Shown: positions 9,722 through 20,757 of the stretch, piece by piece
How the letters are laid out: each line of letters begins with the position of its first letter
How positions within the stretch are numbered: position 1 is the stretch's first letter
Origin: Paralithodes platypus
Lineage: Eukaryota; Arthropoda; Malacostraca; Decapoda; Lithodidae
Direction of reading: 5' to 3'
Length of the DNA stretch: 64,000 bases
NCBI GenBank assembly: GCA_032716605.1
Contig: CM064572.1
Span: 36,610,813 to 36,674,812 of the forward strand
Made by a program: the position numbers and the translations under genes
Notes under the pieces: model-generated
What the model saw: the letters and a program-made list of their open reading frames with translations, nothing else
Database searches by the model: none
Told to the model about the DNA's origin: nothing

Positions 9722-10531
9722 TTATTTATGATCGCTATTTCCTAGTTGGTCCCCTATCTCTACATTATTTATCATATGATCATTATTACTGAGAATTAAA
9801 TCGAGGATATTATTACCTTTAGTCGGCGAGTTCATGAATTGAAATAAAAAACTATCTTGTACCGCCTCAATAAACTCTTTAGAGTCTGAGTCGCCTGTTT
9901 GATGCTGCCTATCTATATTCCGAAAATTAAAATCACCCATAATGCACACATTGCTAAATCTTGATGCTATTTTCTCTTCCTGCCATAAAGCTGTATCTTC
10001 GTTTCTACTCATATTTGGTGGTCTATAAATAATTCCAATGATTATGGTCTCACTACCTTCGCTAACCTCTACCAAAACACTTTCGTTATCATTACTTAGT
10101 CTAATACCTGAATTAGTGCAGCATTTTAATGAACTCCTGACAAACACTGCTATTCCGCCGCCCCTCCTACTTGTTCGGTCGTATTTAAACAAACTATATT
10201 CTGGTATATGGAATTCTGCTAAAAAAAATCTTGATTCTGTATTAATCCATGTTTCAGTTAGCGCTATTATGTCTATATTTTCGTTGCTAACAAGTGCTCT
10301 AAGTTCGTCCATTTTGTTACATAAACTCCTACAGTGTGTATAATATAATCGCAATTTATTTATTTTACTGGTATCGGATTTACCTTTATTTATAACTGAA
10401 TTCCCATCTTCCGTTACACATTCAATAATTCTACTAGCAGTACAATTAATATCCTGTGACTGAACTATTCTATTCCTATCTGATGTACCAGTACGACAAT
10501 TAACCCTATCTAGACACTTATTCTTAATCAT
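9722..10531 (-). CDS. LINE A ORF2, APE-type endonuclease domain
   Basis: About 269 residues starting at ATG 10531, only 18 nt after the ORF1 stop. Apurinic-endonuclease motifs in order: LYYTHCRSLCNKMDEL, ALTETWINTE (catalytic Glu), RRGGGIAVFVRSS, IGIIYRPPN, CIMGDFNFRNID (Asp/Asn pair), NILDLILSNN and LGNSDHK (Asp-His). All catalytic positions are present. This domain nicks target DNA to prime reverse transcription. The frame stops just after SDHK and the remainder is frameshifted. Downstream ORF2 is broken by insertions, so no complete protein is made. Confidence 0.85.
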   Translation of the reverse strand: MIKNKCLDRVNCRTGTSDRNRIVQSQDINCTASRIIECVTEDGNSVINKGKSDTSKINKLRLYYTHCRSLCNKMDELRALVSNENIDIIALTETWINTESRFFLAEFHIPEYSLFKYDRTSRRGGGIAVFVRSSLKCCTNSGIRLSNDNESVLVEVSEGSETIIIGIIYRPPNMSRNEDTALWQEEKIASRFSNVCIMGDFNFRNIDRQHQTGDSDSKEFIEAVQDSFLFQFMNSPTKGNNILDLILSNNDHMINNVEIGDQLGNSDHK

Positions 10532-10548
10532 ATTCTCAGGCTTTATTT

Positions 10549-11061
10549 TCAGCGAAACCCCGCGACAATCCTATCTATTGACCTAGCTAAATTTGCCACC
10601 CCTAGTCGAGAAAGACGAACCCCGTCCTGTGCATACAACTGATTTTTACCATAGAATCAGGTCCAGTTATCGAGAAATGGTATTGCATTTTCATTGAAGT
10701 ATTTTTCCAGCCGACAATTGATACCAATTGCCCTAGAAGACCATTGCTTCCTGACCCCTCTTCTTGGCAAGATACCGTGTACTACAGGTATGCCTCCCTT
10801 CCTCCTAACTTTATCTAACACCTCCCTGTACTGCCGAAGCTGTTCTTCTGTCCTACTTTTACCAACATCATTGCTCCCTGTACTGAGACAGATAATGGGG
10901 CTATCTCCAATATCTTTCATGATGTCATCCATTTCCTCTAACACCCTCCCAACCCCGGCACCAGGCAGACAGCCCCGGCACCAGGCAGACAGACAAGCTT
11001 CCTGTTATGACGGGTTGTAATATTTACAACTTGTGATATAGTCTCCACAAAAATCCAATTA
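10549..11061 (-). pseudogene. LINE A ORF1 with SGNH esterase-like domain
   Basis: Minus-strand frame with IICLSTGSNDVGKS (G-x-N-D block), GGIPVVHGILPRRGVRKQW and FLDNWT, then, after an in-frame TGA at 10657, YAQDGVRLSRLGVANLA, ending at TGA 10549. SGNH/esterase ORF1 domains are known from CR1 and L2 LINEs. In the last block the catalytic His (D-G-x-H expected) is Arg here. Upstream, a 20-bp tandem duplication (10953-10992) shifts the frame, with KLVCLPGAG visible beyond it. The element 5' end is unclear past about 11061. Confidence 0.65.
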
Positions 11062-11598
11062 TGGACTTATAGACCTTAATATAGCCCGACAGGGTCACAC
11101 CGAACACAGTCTCACTAGCACAAAATAGGTATTCAATCAGGATCATGCAGAACTCAATGACAACACACATGGAACATATAAATGGTATATTAATTCAAGT
11201 AACGTCTATCCTGAGGAGTAATAGATCGTCTCAACATAATCATTTCAATCTCCAAGTCTCGAATATAGATTCGTAATCGGGGATGGTTTCTTTTCTGAAA
11301 TAATAACAATAATAACACCCAAAGAATAGGGTATATATATGCTGAGAATCTTACAAGTATAAATCATAAACAATTGTGGTTAATAATCTCAGTTAAGCAA
11401 ATGGCAACAACAGTGAAACATGAACACAAAAATAATCACCCTAAATAATAACCCTTAATAATAACAATCGAAATGAGTCGAGTGTCTTACGTGAATGAGA
11501 AACAAACAAAGAAACAAAAATACATTCTCAGTATGGTAGACGCGGGGTGACTTGAAAGCGAAAGTAACCACCCAAGTGGGCTGGGCGAGTCACATAGT
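11062..11598. other. Unassigned AT-rich sequence left of the Academ-like element
   Basis: AT-rich, with no ORF, repeat or RNA gene I can recognise. It is the flank into which the 11599-18525 element inserted; together with 18526 onward it may be one older unidentified repeat. Confidence 0.5.
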
Positions 11599-12133
11599 CC
11601 GGGAGCCAGGTACCCTCCTCAGGATGTTTTCTGCTACCTTTTTTTTACTCATATTTTATGATAACCTATACCTTCGGCCATCGCATGGTGGTAATGAACA
11701 CTCTCAACTCGGGGCCGTTTGCCCTGGGGGGGCTCAAACCCACATTTTCAGGTCCCATTTGTGTTTGAGTTAAGTAACTTCGAAAATTGTGTCACTGTGG
11801 GGCCAAAGTTAGTAATTGAGTCACCAAATTGGTATAGAATCATCCTGAGACAATGGGGAAAGTGATAGAGGAAGGTTTATGGGCTTAATGAAGTTTTATT
11901 TCGTTGGGCGAGCTAAAATATCATTAAGAAAAATGAAAATTCGTCATCCACATTCAAATTTAATGAACTAAACCAATATTTACAAGTCATTATACATGAA
12001 TTACATGGACTCATTTACCCTTTAATAACTTCTCCCTTTCAAAAGCTTCAATTTTAAAAAAAATCGAACTCTCTACCTCATCAAATAAGGTCACTATGGT
12101 CAAAAGCCTTACGGTCACCCCAAATCACTTAAA
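11599..12133 (+). repeat. Left terminal inverted repeat of the Academ-like transposon
   Basis: About 535 bp, inverted relative to 17992-18525 and nearly identical over its whole length. Outer end CCGGGAGCCAGGTACC; inner end near CCAAATCACTTAAA. It contains CATCGCATGGTGGTAATGAA and GTTTGAGTTAAGTAACTTCG, whose complements appear in the right repeat. TAG lies just outside each end (11595-11597 and 18528-18530), a possible 3-bp target duplication. Confidence 0.9.
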
Positions 12134-14531
12134 ATTGCGGGTGTTGCTTACAACTTACCCCAGCATCCTTTCTTAGACATTAACCAGGATTTTGATGTTG
12201 GTTTATTAGTTACCAAGGTTTAGCAGTTACATGGAGCTCTTTATTATACATAGTTATTATATTATAATATATATTAATAGAGGCCTAATTCTTTATTCTT
12301 AATTCCATATTTGTGTGTGAAAATGTCTGCTCTTATTTACTCGCCTGTTTGTTTTCAGAGACCTGAGTTGCTGAGTCGCTGACTTTCAACATGGCGAAGA
12401 GGAAGCAAGATGAAGATTGGACCCCTGACAAGAACAAGAAGAACACACAAGCCAAGTCACCTGAACAGAATTGTATTTTGCATGGCTCCAATGGGAAAGT
12501 GATCGACAAATTTGTAACTCTTTCTCCCACGGCTAATCCATCGAGTGCTTTTGCTGCTATCAATGAACTGAAAGGTAACCTTTTCACACAAACTTCTGAC
12601 TATGGTGGCTTACAAGATATTTGTGATTCAATTTCCGATGTACCGTCCCCAGGCTGTGGATATCATGAAAACTGTCGTCGTACTTTTTTTCTTATTGGTA
12701 GGCGTGCGTTAGTGAGGACACAAAGTGTGGAAAAACAATATAGACCCAAGCGTGACTGTGGGAATTCCTCTGTGTTATTTGGCAAATATTGCATATTCTG
12801 CAAAAGTGATAGTTAAGAAAGTCAAAAATACTAGATATTGCTTGCATAGATTTCAGTCAAATGCATACAAAAACATTGAGAAGAAAGCTTTAGAACCAGG
12901 TGATGAAACTTTATTGTGCGACATAGGAGGAGTGGATCTATTTGCAAAGGAGGCACAATTCCATGACTGTTGTCGCAAACAGTATTTAGTGAGACGAACA
13001 GCTAATACGAGTGCAACTCCTCCATGCAAGGTTTCTACAAAGAAGGAAATTATTGGGAAGGCTTTCGGTTGTGTTTGCGACTGCATCAAAACTGATGTTA
13101 TCCAGAAGGGTCAGGTTATCGAACTGGCACATCTCACGAAATTGTAAAATGATACTCTGTCACAATATGATGAAGAAGTGGTTGCTAAGATATCGGGCCA
13201 TAACCTAAGATTGAAAGTGGAAGGCTGTCCTTGTCTCAAAGACAGTATAGACTTCTCTTCATGTCAGTATAAAGACACATTAGTGTTTTGTAGTTCATCA
13301 GAATCTATGAAAACTGCGGTTCGTTCTGCATATGAGCTGGGCACCTGTCATTGGAGTGAAGAAGTCAGCGTCAATCTTCACAACAAAATCTTAAACGCCT
13401 TCAAGTCTTCCAAAACACTTCCCTGGCCTATTAGAGATACTGACCTCCCTGATCTAGATGATGAAATACCTCCAGACGTTCTCCAGTTTGTTTCAAACCT
13501 AATATGTGGGAGAAATGGGAAAACAGAGCCTTCTGACCGGGAAAAAAGGCTGGCAACATCCATTTCTCAAGACATCTGCAGAGCTGTAACTTCAGGGCAA
13601 TGGAAGATGAAGAAACACATACTGCTATGCATGACACTAAGACAGCTTTTTAGATCCAAGAGTGTTACAAGTCTCATGAATAAACTCGGCCACTGTGAGT
13701 CGTATACTTATTCCATTGAACTAGAAACAGCGCTGGCCAAGTCAATAGTGGAAAGTGCTTCAATAATTAGCAACTCAGATGTGGTGAAGAGGCAGCCTGA
13801 AGGAGCAGTTTTCCATAGTGACTGGGACAACTTCGATCAGTTGGTATCAGATGTGCATGGGGCAGGATCCATTCATACGGCAGTAGGTATCTATCTTCAG
13901 GATCAAGGTAACTGTGCAGATGCCGAAGCACCAACTGCAGCACCAAGAACCCAAATCACATGTCAGCACACTAAACCTAATAAGAAAGAGCGAACATTCA
14001 GTACACCTGTTCAGGAGTTGCCATCTTATTATGAATGGAAACGACAGGGACCAACTGTGTTGCCATCATCTAGTTCTAACAGAATCACATCCACCTATGA
14101 AGGCCAAACACTGTCACATGCCGATCTCATTTGGGTGCTCTCTCGTCGAATGAATTCCGAGGATCAGATCATGCCTGGTTTAGCTGGTGAAGCGTTCAAG
14201 CTTGTATATCTCAATGGAGTAACGTCGCAGGAATATTTAAAAGATATCTGTTCGAGCCATGAAGAAACTGATGTACAGATTGTCATCTATATCAAGTACA
14301 TCGAAACCAAGATGCCTCACATCAAAACCATCAGAGTTAGAGCACGGGACTCGGACATATTCTTCATACTTCTGTATTTTTCTAAATCATTCACGGTAGA
14401 CATTCTTATGGACTTGGGAGTGAAGCTTATCAACATCAACCAGTTGGCTGAGAACTACTCCCAAGAGCACATCGAAGCACTGTTGTCCCTGCATGCCTTT
14501 ACTGGTGCTGACTGCACTTCATCATTCAAAG

Positions 14532-16996
14532 ATGTGCAATCAGTGCAAACTGACCGAGAAATTTACGAACAAATTGCAGATGTAAGTAACTCACAAGATA
14601 CCGTAATTTTTGGCGACTTTAATTTACCTGTGACCAAGTAGGGCGATACTCTTACTTCACACTCCGGACATGACTTGTATACGAACTTGCAAGAGAGTTC
14701 GCTTTATCAATTTGTTCGAACGCCGACCCGTGGTAATAACGTTCTTGACATTGTACTTGCAACAAAAGAAGAATTGATAGAGAATTTGAATGTTGGTGAT
14801 GAATTCAGTAACAGCGACCATCGTACGAAAACTTTCACTTTAAAGTTTACTAGTAACGAACCAAATAGTAGCATCGAAAAAGTCCCTAATTTCAAGAAAG
14901 CAAACTTCCATAAACTTAGAGCTATGTTTAAAGAAACTGACTGGTGCTTTTTAATTAACAATAATGACATAAATACATCTTGGAAGTTATTCGAAACCAC
15001 TTACCTAAAAGCAGTGCAAGCCTGCATACCATCGAAAATACGGTGTCCAGGCCATAATAATAAGCCCAAATGGTGGAATAAAGATATTTCAAACTGCCTG
15101 CTTGCTAAAAAATTTGCTAATGATAGATTAAAATCCTCACAAAATTACGAAGAACGGGTGAAATTTGTAGAGCTACGACTCAAAGCCAAAAAGTTAATTA
15201 AGCAAAGTAAAAAGACCTTAGAGTTACATATTGCGAATCAAAGTAAAACAAACCCGAAAGAATTCTATAGTGATATCAGAAAGAAAAAAGTAGTTACTTC
15301 AACTGTTGGACCGTTAGTCGATGAAAAAGGAGAATACACCAAAGACGAAGTACAAATGAGTAATGCCCTCAATACCTTCTTTGCATCAGTTTTTACAACA
15401 GAAGACCTCAGTGATATCCCTACACCATCGCCGATTCAGATTGATAATTCAGATGTTCTAAGCAATATCACCGTTACAGAGAGAGAAGTATTGAATTGTT
15501 TAGATAAACTCAAGGTAAATAAAACGCCAGGACCTGATACAATCTCGCCTAGAGTTCTAAAGGAAGCTAAGAATGAGCTCTCCAAACCACTGACATTACT
15601 ATTCAATAAATCCTTGCAGTCTGGAACTATGCCTGATCAGTGGAAGCTAGCCAACGTAACACCGATATTCAAAAAAGGCAGCAAATCCCTACCCAGTAAC
15701 TATCGTCCAATTAGCTTAACCTCAGTTGTATGTAAAATGCTAGAAACGGTCATACGAGACAGACTCGTAAATCACTTAGAGGAAAATAACATACTTAAAG
15801 ATACTCAACACGGCTTTCGTAAAAAACGTTCCTGTTTAATAAACCTCTTAGACTTCTTCCACGATATCCTCAACCTCTACGATGAGAGTAAAGCTGTAGA
15901 TATTATATACCTTGATTTTCAAAAGGCCTTTGACAAAGTTCCCCACAAACGTTTACTGCTAAAACTAAAAGCGCATGGAATACAAGACGGTGTGTTGAAA
16001 TGGATAGAAAATTGGCTCAGCAACAGAAAGCAAAGGGTAGTCATAAACGGTAAGGCATCTAAATGGACCAATGTAAGTAGCGGGGTACCCCTGGGATCGG
16101 TACTAGGACCAATTCTCTTTCTAATTTACATCAACGACATAGATGAGGGTCTCACCTGCACAATCTCAAAATTTGCTGACGATACAAAAATTGCAAATAG
16201 CGTACTCTCAAAAGAACAAGTTGACGATATGCAACACAATCTAGATAAATTGTCATGTTGGGCCCAAATTTGGCAAATGAGTTTCAATGCGGATAAATGT
16301 AAAGTACTACATGTCGGATACCTAAATGAGAAAGCAAACTATTCGATGAATGGCACTCAGCTTAAGAATGTAAACAGATAAACTGATCTGGGAGTAACAA
16401 TATCGAGTAACCTAAAACCGAGTCAACAATGTTCAGAAGTTGTTAAGAAGGCAAACAAAATAATTGGCTTTATAGGCAGGTCATTTGAGCATAAATCCAA
16501 AGAAGTTATCCTAACCCTTTACAATTCCTTAGTCCGCCCTCTTCTGGAATACTGCGTTCAATCCTGGTGCCCTTATTACCAAAAAGATATAAACAAGCTA
16601 GAACGAGTTCAACGTAGAGTTACCAAAATGATACCTAGCCTAAAGAACAAACCATACGAAGAGCGTCTTAGAGAATTAAATCTATTTCCTTTAACCCAGC
16701 GCAGATTAAGAGGCGACTTAATTCAAGTGTTCAAAATCATCAAAGGCATCGACAATATGAACTGTAGTAAGTACTTCACTATCGACCAATCTAATTACAC
16801 GCGGGGAAACGGTTGCAAAATTATTGGTAAATCTTTTAACTCGCACGAATCTAAGAATTTCTTCTTTAATCGAGTTGTCAACTTGTGGAATGGGCTTCCC
16901 CGAGACGTTATAGACTGCAGCACCGTTGATTCATTTAAATTCCGCCTAGACAAATATCTCGCATCAAACCCGCGACTGACTGCGTTTGTAAATTAA
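14532..16996 (+). pseudogene. LINE E ORF2: partial endonuclease plus reverse transcriptase
   Basis: A single frame over about 820 codons broken by two stops only (TAG 14639-14641 at a likely Trp, and TAA 16379-16381). Endonuclease remnant: VIFGDFNLP, NNVLDIVLATK, FSNSDHR. Linker: KPKWWNKDIS, LHIANQSKTNPKEFYS. RT: VNKTPGPDTISPRVLK, NYRPISLTSVVCKMLE, QHGFRKKRSCLINLL, DIIYLDFQKAFDKVPHKR, SSGVPLGSVLGPILFLI and KFADDTKIANS, with the catalytic FADD intact. Tail: RPLLEYCVQSWCPYY, KPYEERLRELNLF, RGDLIQVFKIIKGID and LWNGLPRDV. Gln of the usual P-Q-G-S is Leu. Confidence 0.85.
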
Positions 16997-17051
16997 TAAC
17001 TTTATCCTCCCCTCAGTTACTAACCCATATGTCCCCTACTAACTTCCTAGT

Positions 17052-17071
17052 CCTGCCACGTTAGTGGCAGG
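17052..17071 (+). other. Hairpin in the LINE E 3' UTR
   Basis: A perfect 8-bp stem (CCTGCCAC with GTGGCAGG) closed by a GTTA loop, about 140 bp before the 10-bp tail repeats. LINE RTs often recognise a 3' UTR stem plus short terminal repeats, so this is a plausible RT recognition element. That role is inference. Confidence 0.5.
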
Positions 17072-17991
17072 GCAGTAGTTCCCTTTCCAATGTTCCCTTA
17101 CCCACTCTAAACCACTGTTTGGACACTTGATCCTCAGTGTTTTGGAGGACAAGCAGCCTAGAAGGGTCACTAGATCTGTTGTTGCTTGCTTTCCTTTGTA
17201 CTCCTTTGTACTAAAGGCAAAGGGAAGGTTAAACGAATCAAACTACTCAGCCAAAACTCAAAGTTCGTTGAAATTTTCGCTGCAATCGGCTCGCAATGGA
17301 CGCTTGACGATGAGCGTATTCTCGCAGGCATCGAGGAGTTTACATGTCACCTATATGGCGCTGGGCCGCAAGTAAAGAAAGTCGATGAGGCAAGAGAGAT
17401 TAAGGTCAAGAAGATGTGTGGTACAAACCTGAATCTCCGGCCTGATGTATCAATTGACTTGTCAAACTTTCCACCGTGCAGAAGGGTACTCATCCAGCAC
17501 ATCAAGAGAGTAAATTTCCAAGTCAGCATCTGGCGTAATGCCCTCGATCACTTCCCACAAATACCCGCCCCTGCTGACCATGGTTATCAGGTCACATCAA
17601 ATTAAAAACTTGAACCACTGTGGTTCGAGGGAGACGTCATCCCCCAGGTTCTTGTTGATATCTTGGCAGAAGAAGGCACTGATAAAGACAATTATGATGA
17701 AATCCACACAGTTGATGATGATGCAGATGGAAAGGATGCGAGCGATGACGATATATAATTTAGTTCTATGTAAATAATTGTTTTCTTCCTAGTCTGTATC
17801 TATACTCTGTAGACAATAATACTAAGTTGTATCTATAATGTACTACCTATAATATACGCTAACTTTAGTAGATATTGTAAATATGTAAAATAAAACCATG
17901 AAATTTATATCAAGATCATGGTTACCGTTCGAGCAACTTGAAAAAAGAAAGATGGGAGCGCATCAGAAGATCCTGTGTTCGTTAAATGAAA

Positions 17992-18525
17992 TTTAAGTGA
18001 TTTGGGGGGACCGTAAGGCTTTTGACCACAGTGACCTTATTTGATGAGGTAGAGAGTTCGATTTTTATTTTAAATTGAAGCTTTTGAAAGGGAGAAGTTA
18101 TTAAAGGGTAAATGAGTCCATGTCATTCATGTATAATGGCTTGTAAATATTGGTTTAGTACATTAAATTTGAATGTGGTTGACGAATTTAAATTTTTCTT
18201 AATGATATTTTAGCTCGCCCAACGAAATAAAACTACATTAAGCCCATAAACCTTCCTCTATCACCTTCCCCATTGTCTCAGGATGATTCTATACCAATTT
18301 GGTGACTCAATGACTAATGTTGGCCCCACAGTGACACAATTTTCGAAGTTACTTAACTCAAACACAAATGGGACCTGAAAATGGGGGTTCGAGCCCCCCC
18401 AGGGCAAACGGCCCCGAAATGAGTGTTCATTACCACCATGCGATGGCCGAAGGTATAGGTTATCATAAAATATGAGTGATAAAAAGGTAGCAGAAAACAT
18501 CCTGAGGACGGTACCTGGCTCCCGG
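17992..18525 (-). repeat. Right terminal inverted repeat of the Academ-like transposon
   Basis: Inverse of 11599-12133 with scattered substitutions. It ends in GGTACCTGGCTCCCGG, and TAG follows two bases later at 18528-18530. Between the transposase stop (17758) and this repeat lie about 230 bp of AT-rich 3' sequence containing AATAAAA (17889-17895), a candidate polyadenylation signal. Confidence 0.9.
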
Positions 18526-19733
18526 CCTAGAGGGGGGCATTCCACAAGTAGCCGCGGTATTCTCAAGTGACTTTATACTACCTAGCTAGGGAGAGCAGGC
18601 CGTGAACTGGACTGCGGTGGTGGAAGTTAAATTCAAAGTTAGTGCAACTAGAATCGTAGTATCAATAATATTACTCTGAAATTGGGGGCAATCAACAATT
18701 TCATTTAAAGCACACAAGATTAAGTTTGTAGAATAATTAATGTAATTTCGAATGAATATTTATATTCACGTCAACAAACGTATGTAAGAATTACGAATCG
18801 AGCCGAGGAATTCAGGGGTAAAGAGGGCGTATAACTATGAATGAACTATAGAGTAACTAATTAATTATACGGGAGAACAAATTATAATTAACTAAATAAA
18901 GTTAGTCAACAAATGCTCTGGAAACGCTTATAATTACTAGCGTAAACGGTTAATTAATAAAATATTAATTAACAAATGAACGGGGGCGCAAACGACGAAG
19001 TTTTACTAAAGAAATACTAATATCAGTATTCTTAAGAGGTCTGAATGAATTAACAGTCTTGCAATATAAATACACTAGAATAATATGTGTATGGAAAGTG
19101 ATGTGAAATTAAGTAACAGAATCTATGCAATTCCTAAGCATGAAGAATCAGAATGACTTACATCAGTAATTAAATGAACATCAATATGAATTCATAAAAT
19201 AATTACAAAGGTGATTATGTAATCGAACGTAATCAAGGAAACTGGGGGGAAATAGGTTTTCACAGGGATAATTCTGGGTATGGAAATTAAGTATGTGTAG
19301 GTAAATTCGTTATAAAATTGGGCGTAGGTTCTAGGTAGAATCAATTAGGTAAACTCGTTATAAAATTGGGCGTAGGTTCTAGGTAGAATCAGTTAGGAAG
19401 GGAAATCAAATCACGAAATACACTTCGACCTCAACTCACAAAATACATAACAGAATACATATATAGAAAGATCTGCGAGCGTGTGGCAAAATGAATAACT
19501 GAACACAACTATATAACGTATGCGTAAGACGTACGATATGAAATTAATCACTATCACAGGTTTAAGACTTATACACAGGTTTAACACAGAGGGTATGTAA
19601 GTTTCAGAAGGATTAATACTGATACGCGATTAAGGATCATGGGCACAGATCTCAGAGATAATTAACACAACACGGGTCACATATCTTAATTTTACCTTTG
19701 CAACAATAACACAACGAATAGACACACAGAACC
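18526..19733. other. Unassigned AT-rich sequence
   Basis: No recognisable gene. AT-rich with many TTAATTA-like strings and a 48-bp tandem duplication. Possibly an old LTR or non-coding part of an unidentified element broken by the Academ-like insertion. Confidence 0.4.
19301..19396. repeat. 48-bp tandem duplication
   Basis: Two adjacent 48-bp units (19301-19348 and 19349-19396) differing at only two positions. Core ATTGGGCGTAGGTTCTAGGT. Confidence 0.9.
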
Positions 19734-19796
19734 TTAGGGAATGTTTGGAGGGCTGGTGAAGAGAGTGCAGGGCTGGCCAACGTAGGTCGTAAGTCC

Positions 19797-19916
19797 TAGG
19801 GACAGCACTTCCGGGAGCAAGACGTCCTCGGGCAGCACTTCTGGGGGCAGGGAGTCCTCGGGCAGCACTTTCAGGGGCAGGGCGTCCTCGAGCAGCACTT
19901 CAGGTGGGCAGGGTGT
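19797..19916 (-). repeat. 30-bp minisatellite coding a decapeptide repeat
   Basis: About four units of 30 bp with core GTCCTCGGGCAGCACTT and a G-rich half. The period is a multiple of three, so the minus-strand frame 19734-19988 reads a repeated ten-residue unit of the form P-E-D-x-L-P-x-E-V-L. No domain is recognised beyond the repeat; it may be a low-complexity part of an unknown protein or a non-coding minisatellite. Confidence 0.7.
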
Positions 19917-20255
19917 GGCTCGAACGGGATGACAGGGCACTTCCGGGCAGGACACTCTCCAGGGCAGGGCAAGGGCAGGCTGGTGCAAGCTACACAGTTA
20001 CTTAGCTACTCGGTTCCTGGGTAGGGGTTGAATAGCAGGGTCGTATAATTATTTTACATACTTCCCTATAATTTTCTTGAGGTAATGTGCGGCTTTTCCC
20101 TTGACTCCCGGGGACAGGTCTTCAAGATCAGAGGGCTATAGTGAAATCGTTGTGATGAAGTTGTGAGGTAATTACTTATCGTAGGTATACCTAGTGGTGG
20201 TTTACATGGATACACATGTGCTAGGTAGCTCATTAATTACTTAATACCTAGTTAC

Positions 20256-20757
20256 TTAGTCTAGTAAGGGAGAAATGGGATGTATACGGACTCGTCCATG
20301 AACTACATTCATAACCAAACATTGATATAGCTCACGTAATAGTTGTTCTTGGTCGAGGTTTATTGGATCTCCCGATCCACCACAATGTCTCCTCTCGTTC
20401 ATATCCATTCCTGTCGGTAGATTCCAGGCCGTTGATGTTCTATTTGCATAACTACTTCTTCCGTGTCCTCCATATCCGGGAGCTGAGTACATGTCGCTCG
20501 GTGCCGGGGCTACGAGGGGGCGTGAATCGAGCAGGTGGCTAATGAGTTGGGGTGACCTCCCATACCTGTGGCTCATCGTAGAAAACGGTGGAATAGGGGT
20601 CGCTTGGGTAATTTTCCCAGGGGCTAAAGCATGTGAAAATTTGGGTTGTCTCTGCTATTTTTCTTGTCTTGATTATGGGGTCTTGGAGTTGCAGACTGGC
20701 TATTCTGGAACTGTTACTTGGATGGCTCGTCTTCAGACCCGTCATCTCACTTCCTAA
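20256..20757 (-). other. Two overlapping hypothetical frames, unrecognised
   Basis: Minus-strand frames 20539-20757 (73 residues) and 20256-20576 (106 residues) overlap and could be one frameshifted gene. The second is rich in Ser, Arg and Gly (APGYGGHGRSSYANR) and ends with NLDQEQLLRELYQCL. I recognise no domain. It could be a gag-like N-terminus of an LTR element or chance. Confidence 0.25.

Larger units (their letters stand above)
2996..11061 (-). mobile_element. LINE A: old CR1/L2-like non-LTR retrotransposon, multiply interrupted
   Basis: One minus-strand element can be followed across the region because each reading frame stops at an insertion and resumes after it. From its 5' side: ORF1 with an SGNH esterase-like domain (10549-11061), APE endonuclease (9722-10531), endonuclease-RT linker (7785-8315), RT (5561-6659) and the C-terminal tail (3874-4018 and 3215-3316). 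The 3' UTR runs to about 2996, ending near a TTATAAGAACATAA motif. Inserted are a MITE (9137-9625), a composite fragment (8316-9085), a nuclease-coding fragment (6665-7779), LINE B (4019-5560) and a SINE (3317-3873). The RT has FAND where FADD is expected, plus several stops, so it is dead. The CR1/L2 assignment is by motif style only. Confidence 0.8.
14532..17212 (+). mobile_element. LINE E: CR1/L2-like retrotransposon inside the Academ transposase
   Basis: Flanked by the direct repeat AAAG (14528-14531 and 17213-17216). It is 5' truncated within the endonuclease and runs through RT, tail and 3' UTR. It ends in two tandem copies of a 10-bp unit (TTCCTTTGTA, CTCCTTTGTA). The host frame reads TSSFK before it and KGKGKVK after it. 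Its proteins are close to LINE A, so it is probably a younger member of the same clade. Confidence 0.85.
12391..17758 (+). pseudogene. Academ-like transposase with XPG/FEN-like nuclease motifs
   Basis: Starts at ATG 12391 (AKRKQDEDWTPDKNKK). The N-terminal part is Cys/His rich (CGYHENCRR, GKYCIFCKS, then CLHRF, DCCRKQYL, CVCDC), consistent with zinc fingers. The central part (13178-14531) has PVQELPSYYEWKR, then HEETDVQI, RVRARDSDIFFILLYFS and LLSLHAFTGADCTSSF. These three acidic motifs match the nuclease-like pattern of Academ XPG domains. After the LINE the protein resumes at 17213 with KGKGKVKRIKLLS, FVEIFAAIGSQW and a tail ending at 17758. Lesions: a frameshift near 12810, TAA at 13145-13147, the LINE insertion and TAA at 17603-17605. 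It is not functional as it stands. Confidence 0.6.
11599..18525 (+). mobile_element. Academ-like DNA transposon with long inverted repeats
   Basis: A 6.9-kb unit bounded by about 535-bp inverted repeats, carrying one broken transposase gene (12391-17758) on the plus strand and a nested LINE (14532-17212). Without the LINE it is about 4.2 kb. Academ elements are known for 3-4 bp target duplications, Cys-rich fingers and an XPG-type nuclease domain; the possible TAG duplication and the protein motifs agree. The superfamily call is inference from motifs, since no alignment could be run. A KolobokX- or hAT-like origin is not supported by any motif seen. Confidence 0.6.

Noticed and set aside
13178..14641. 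A host gene for a FEN1/XPG-type repair nuclease
   Set aside because: It lies between long inverted repeats and carries frameshift, stops and a LINE insertion; transposon origin is far more likely.
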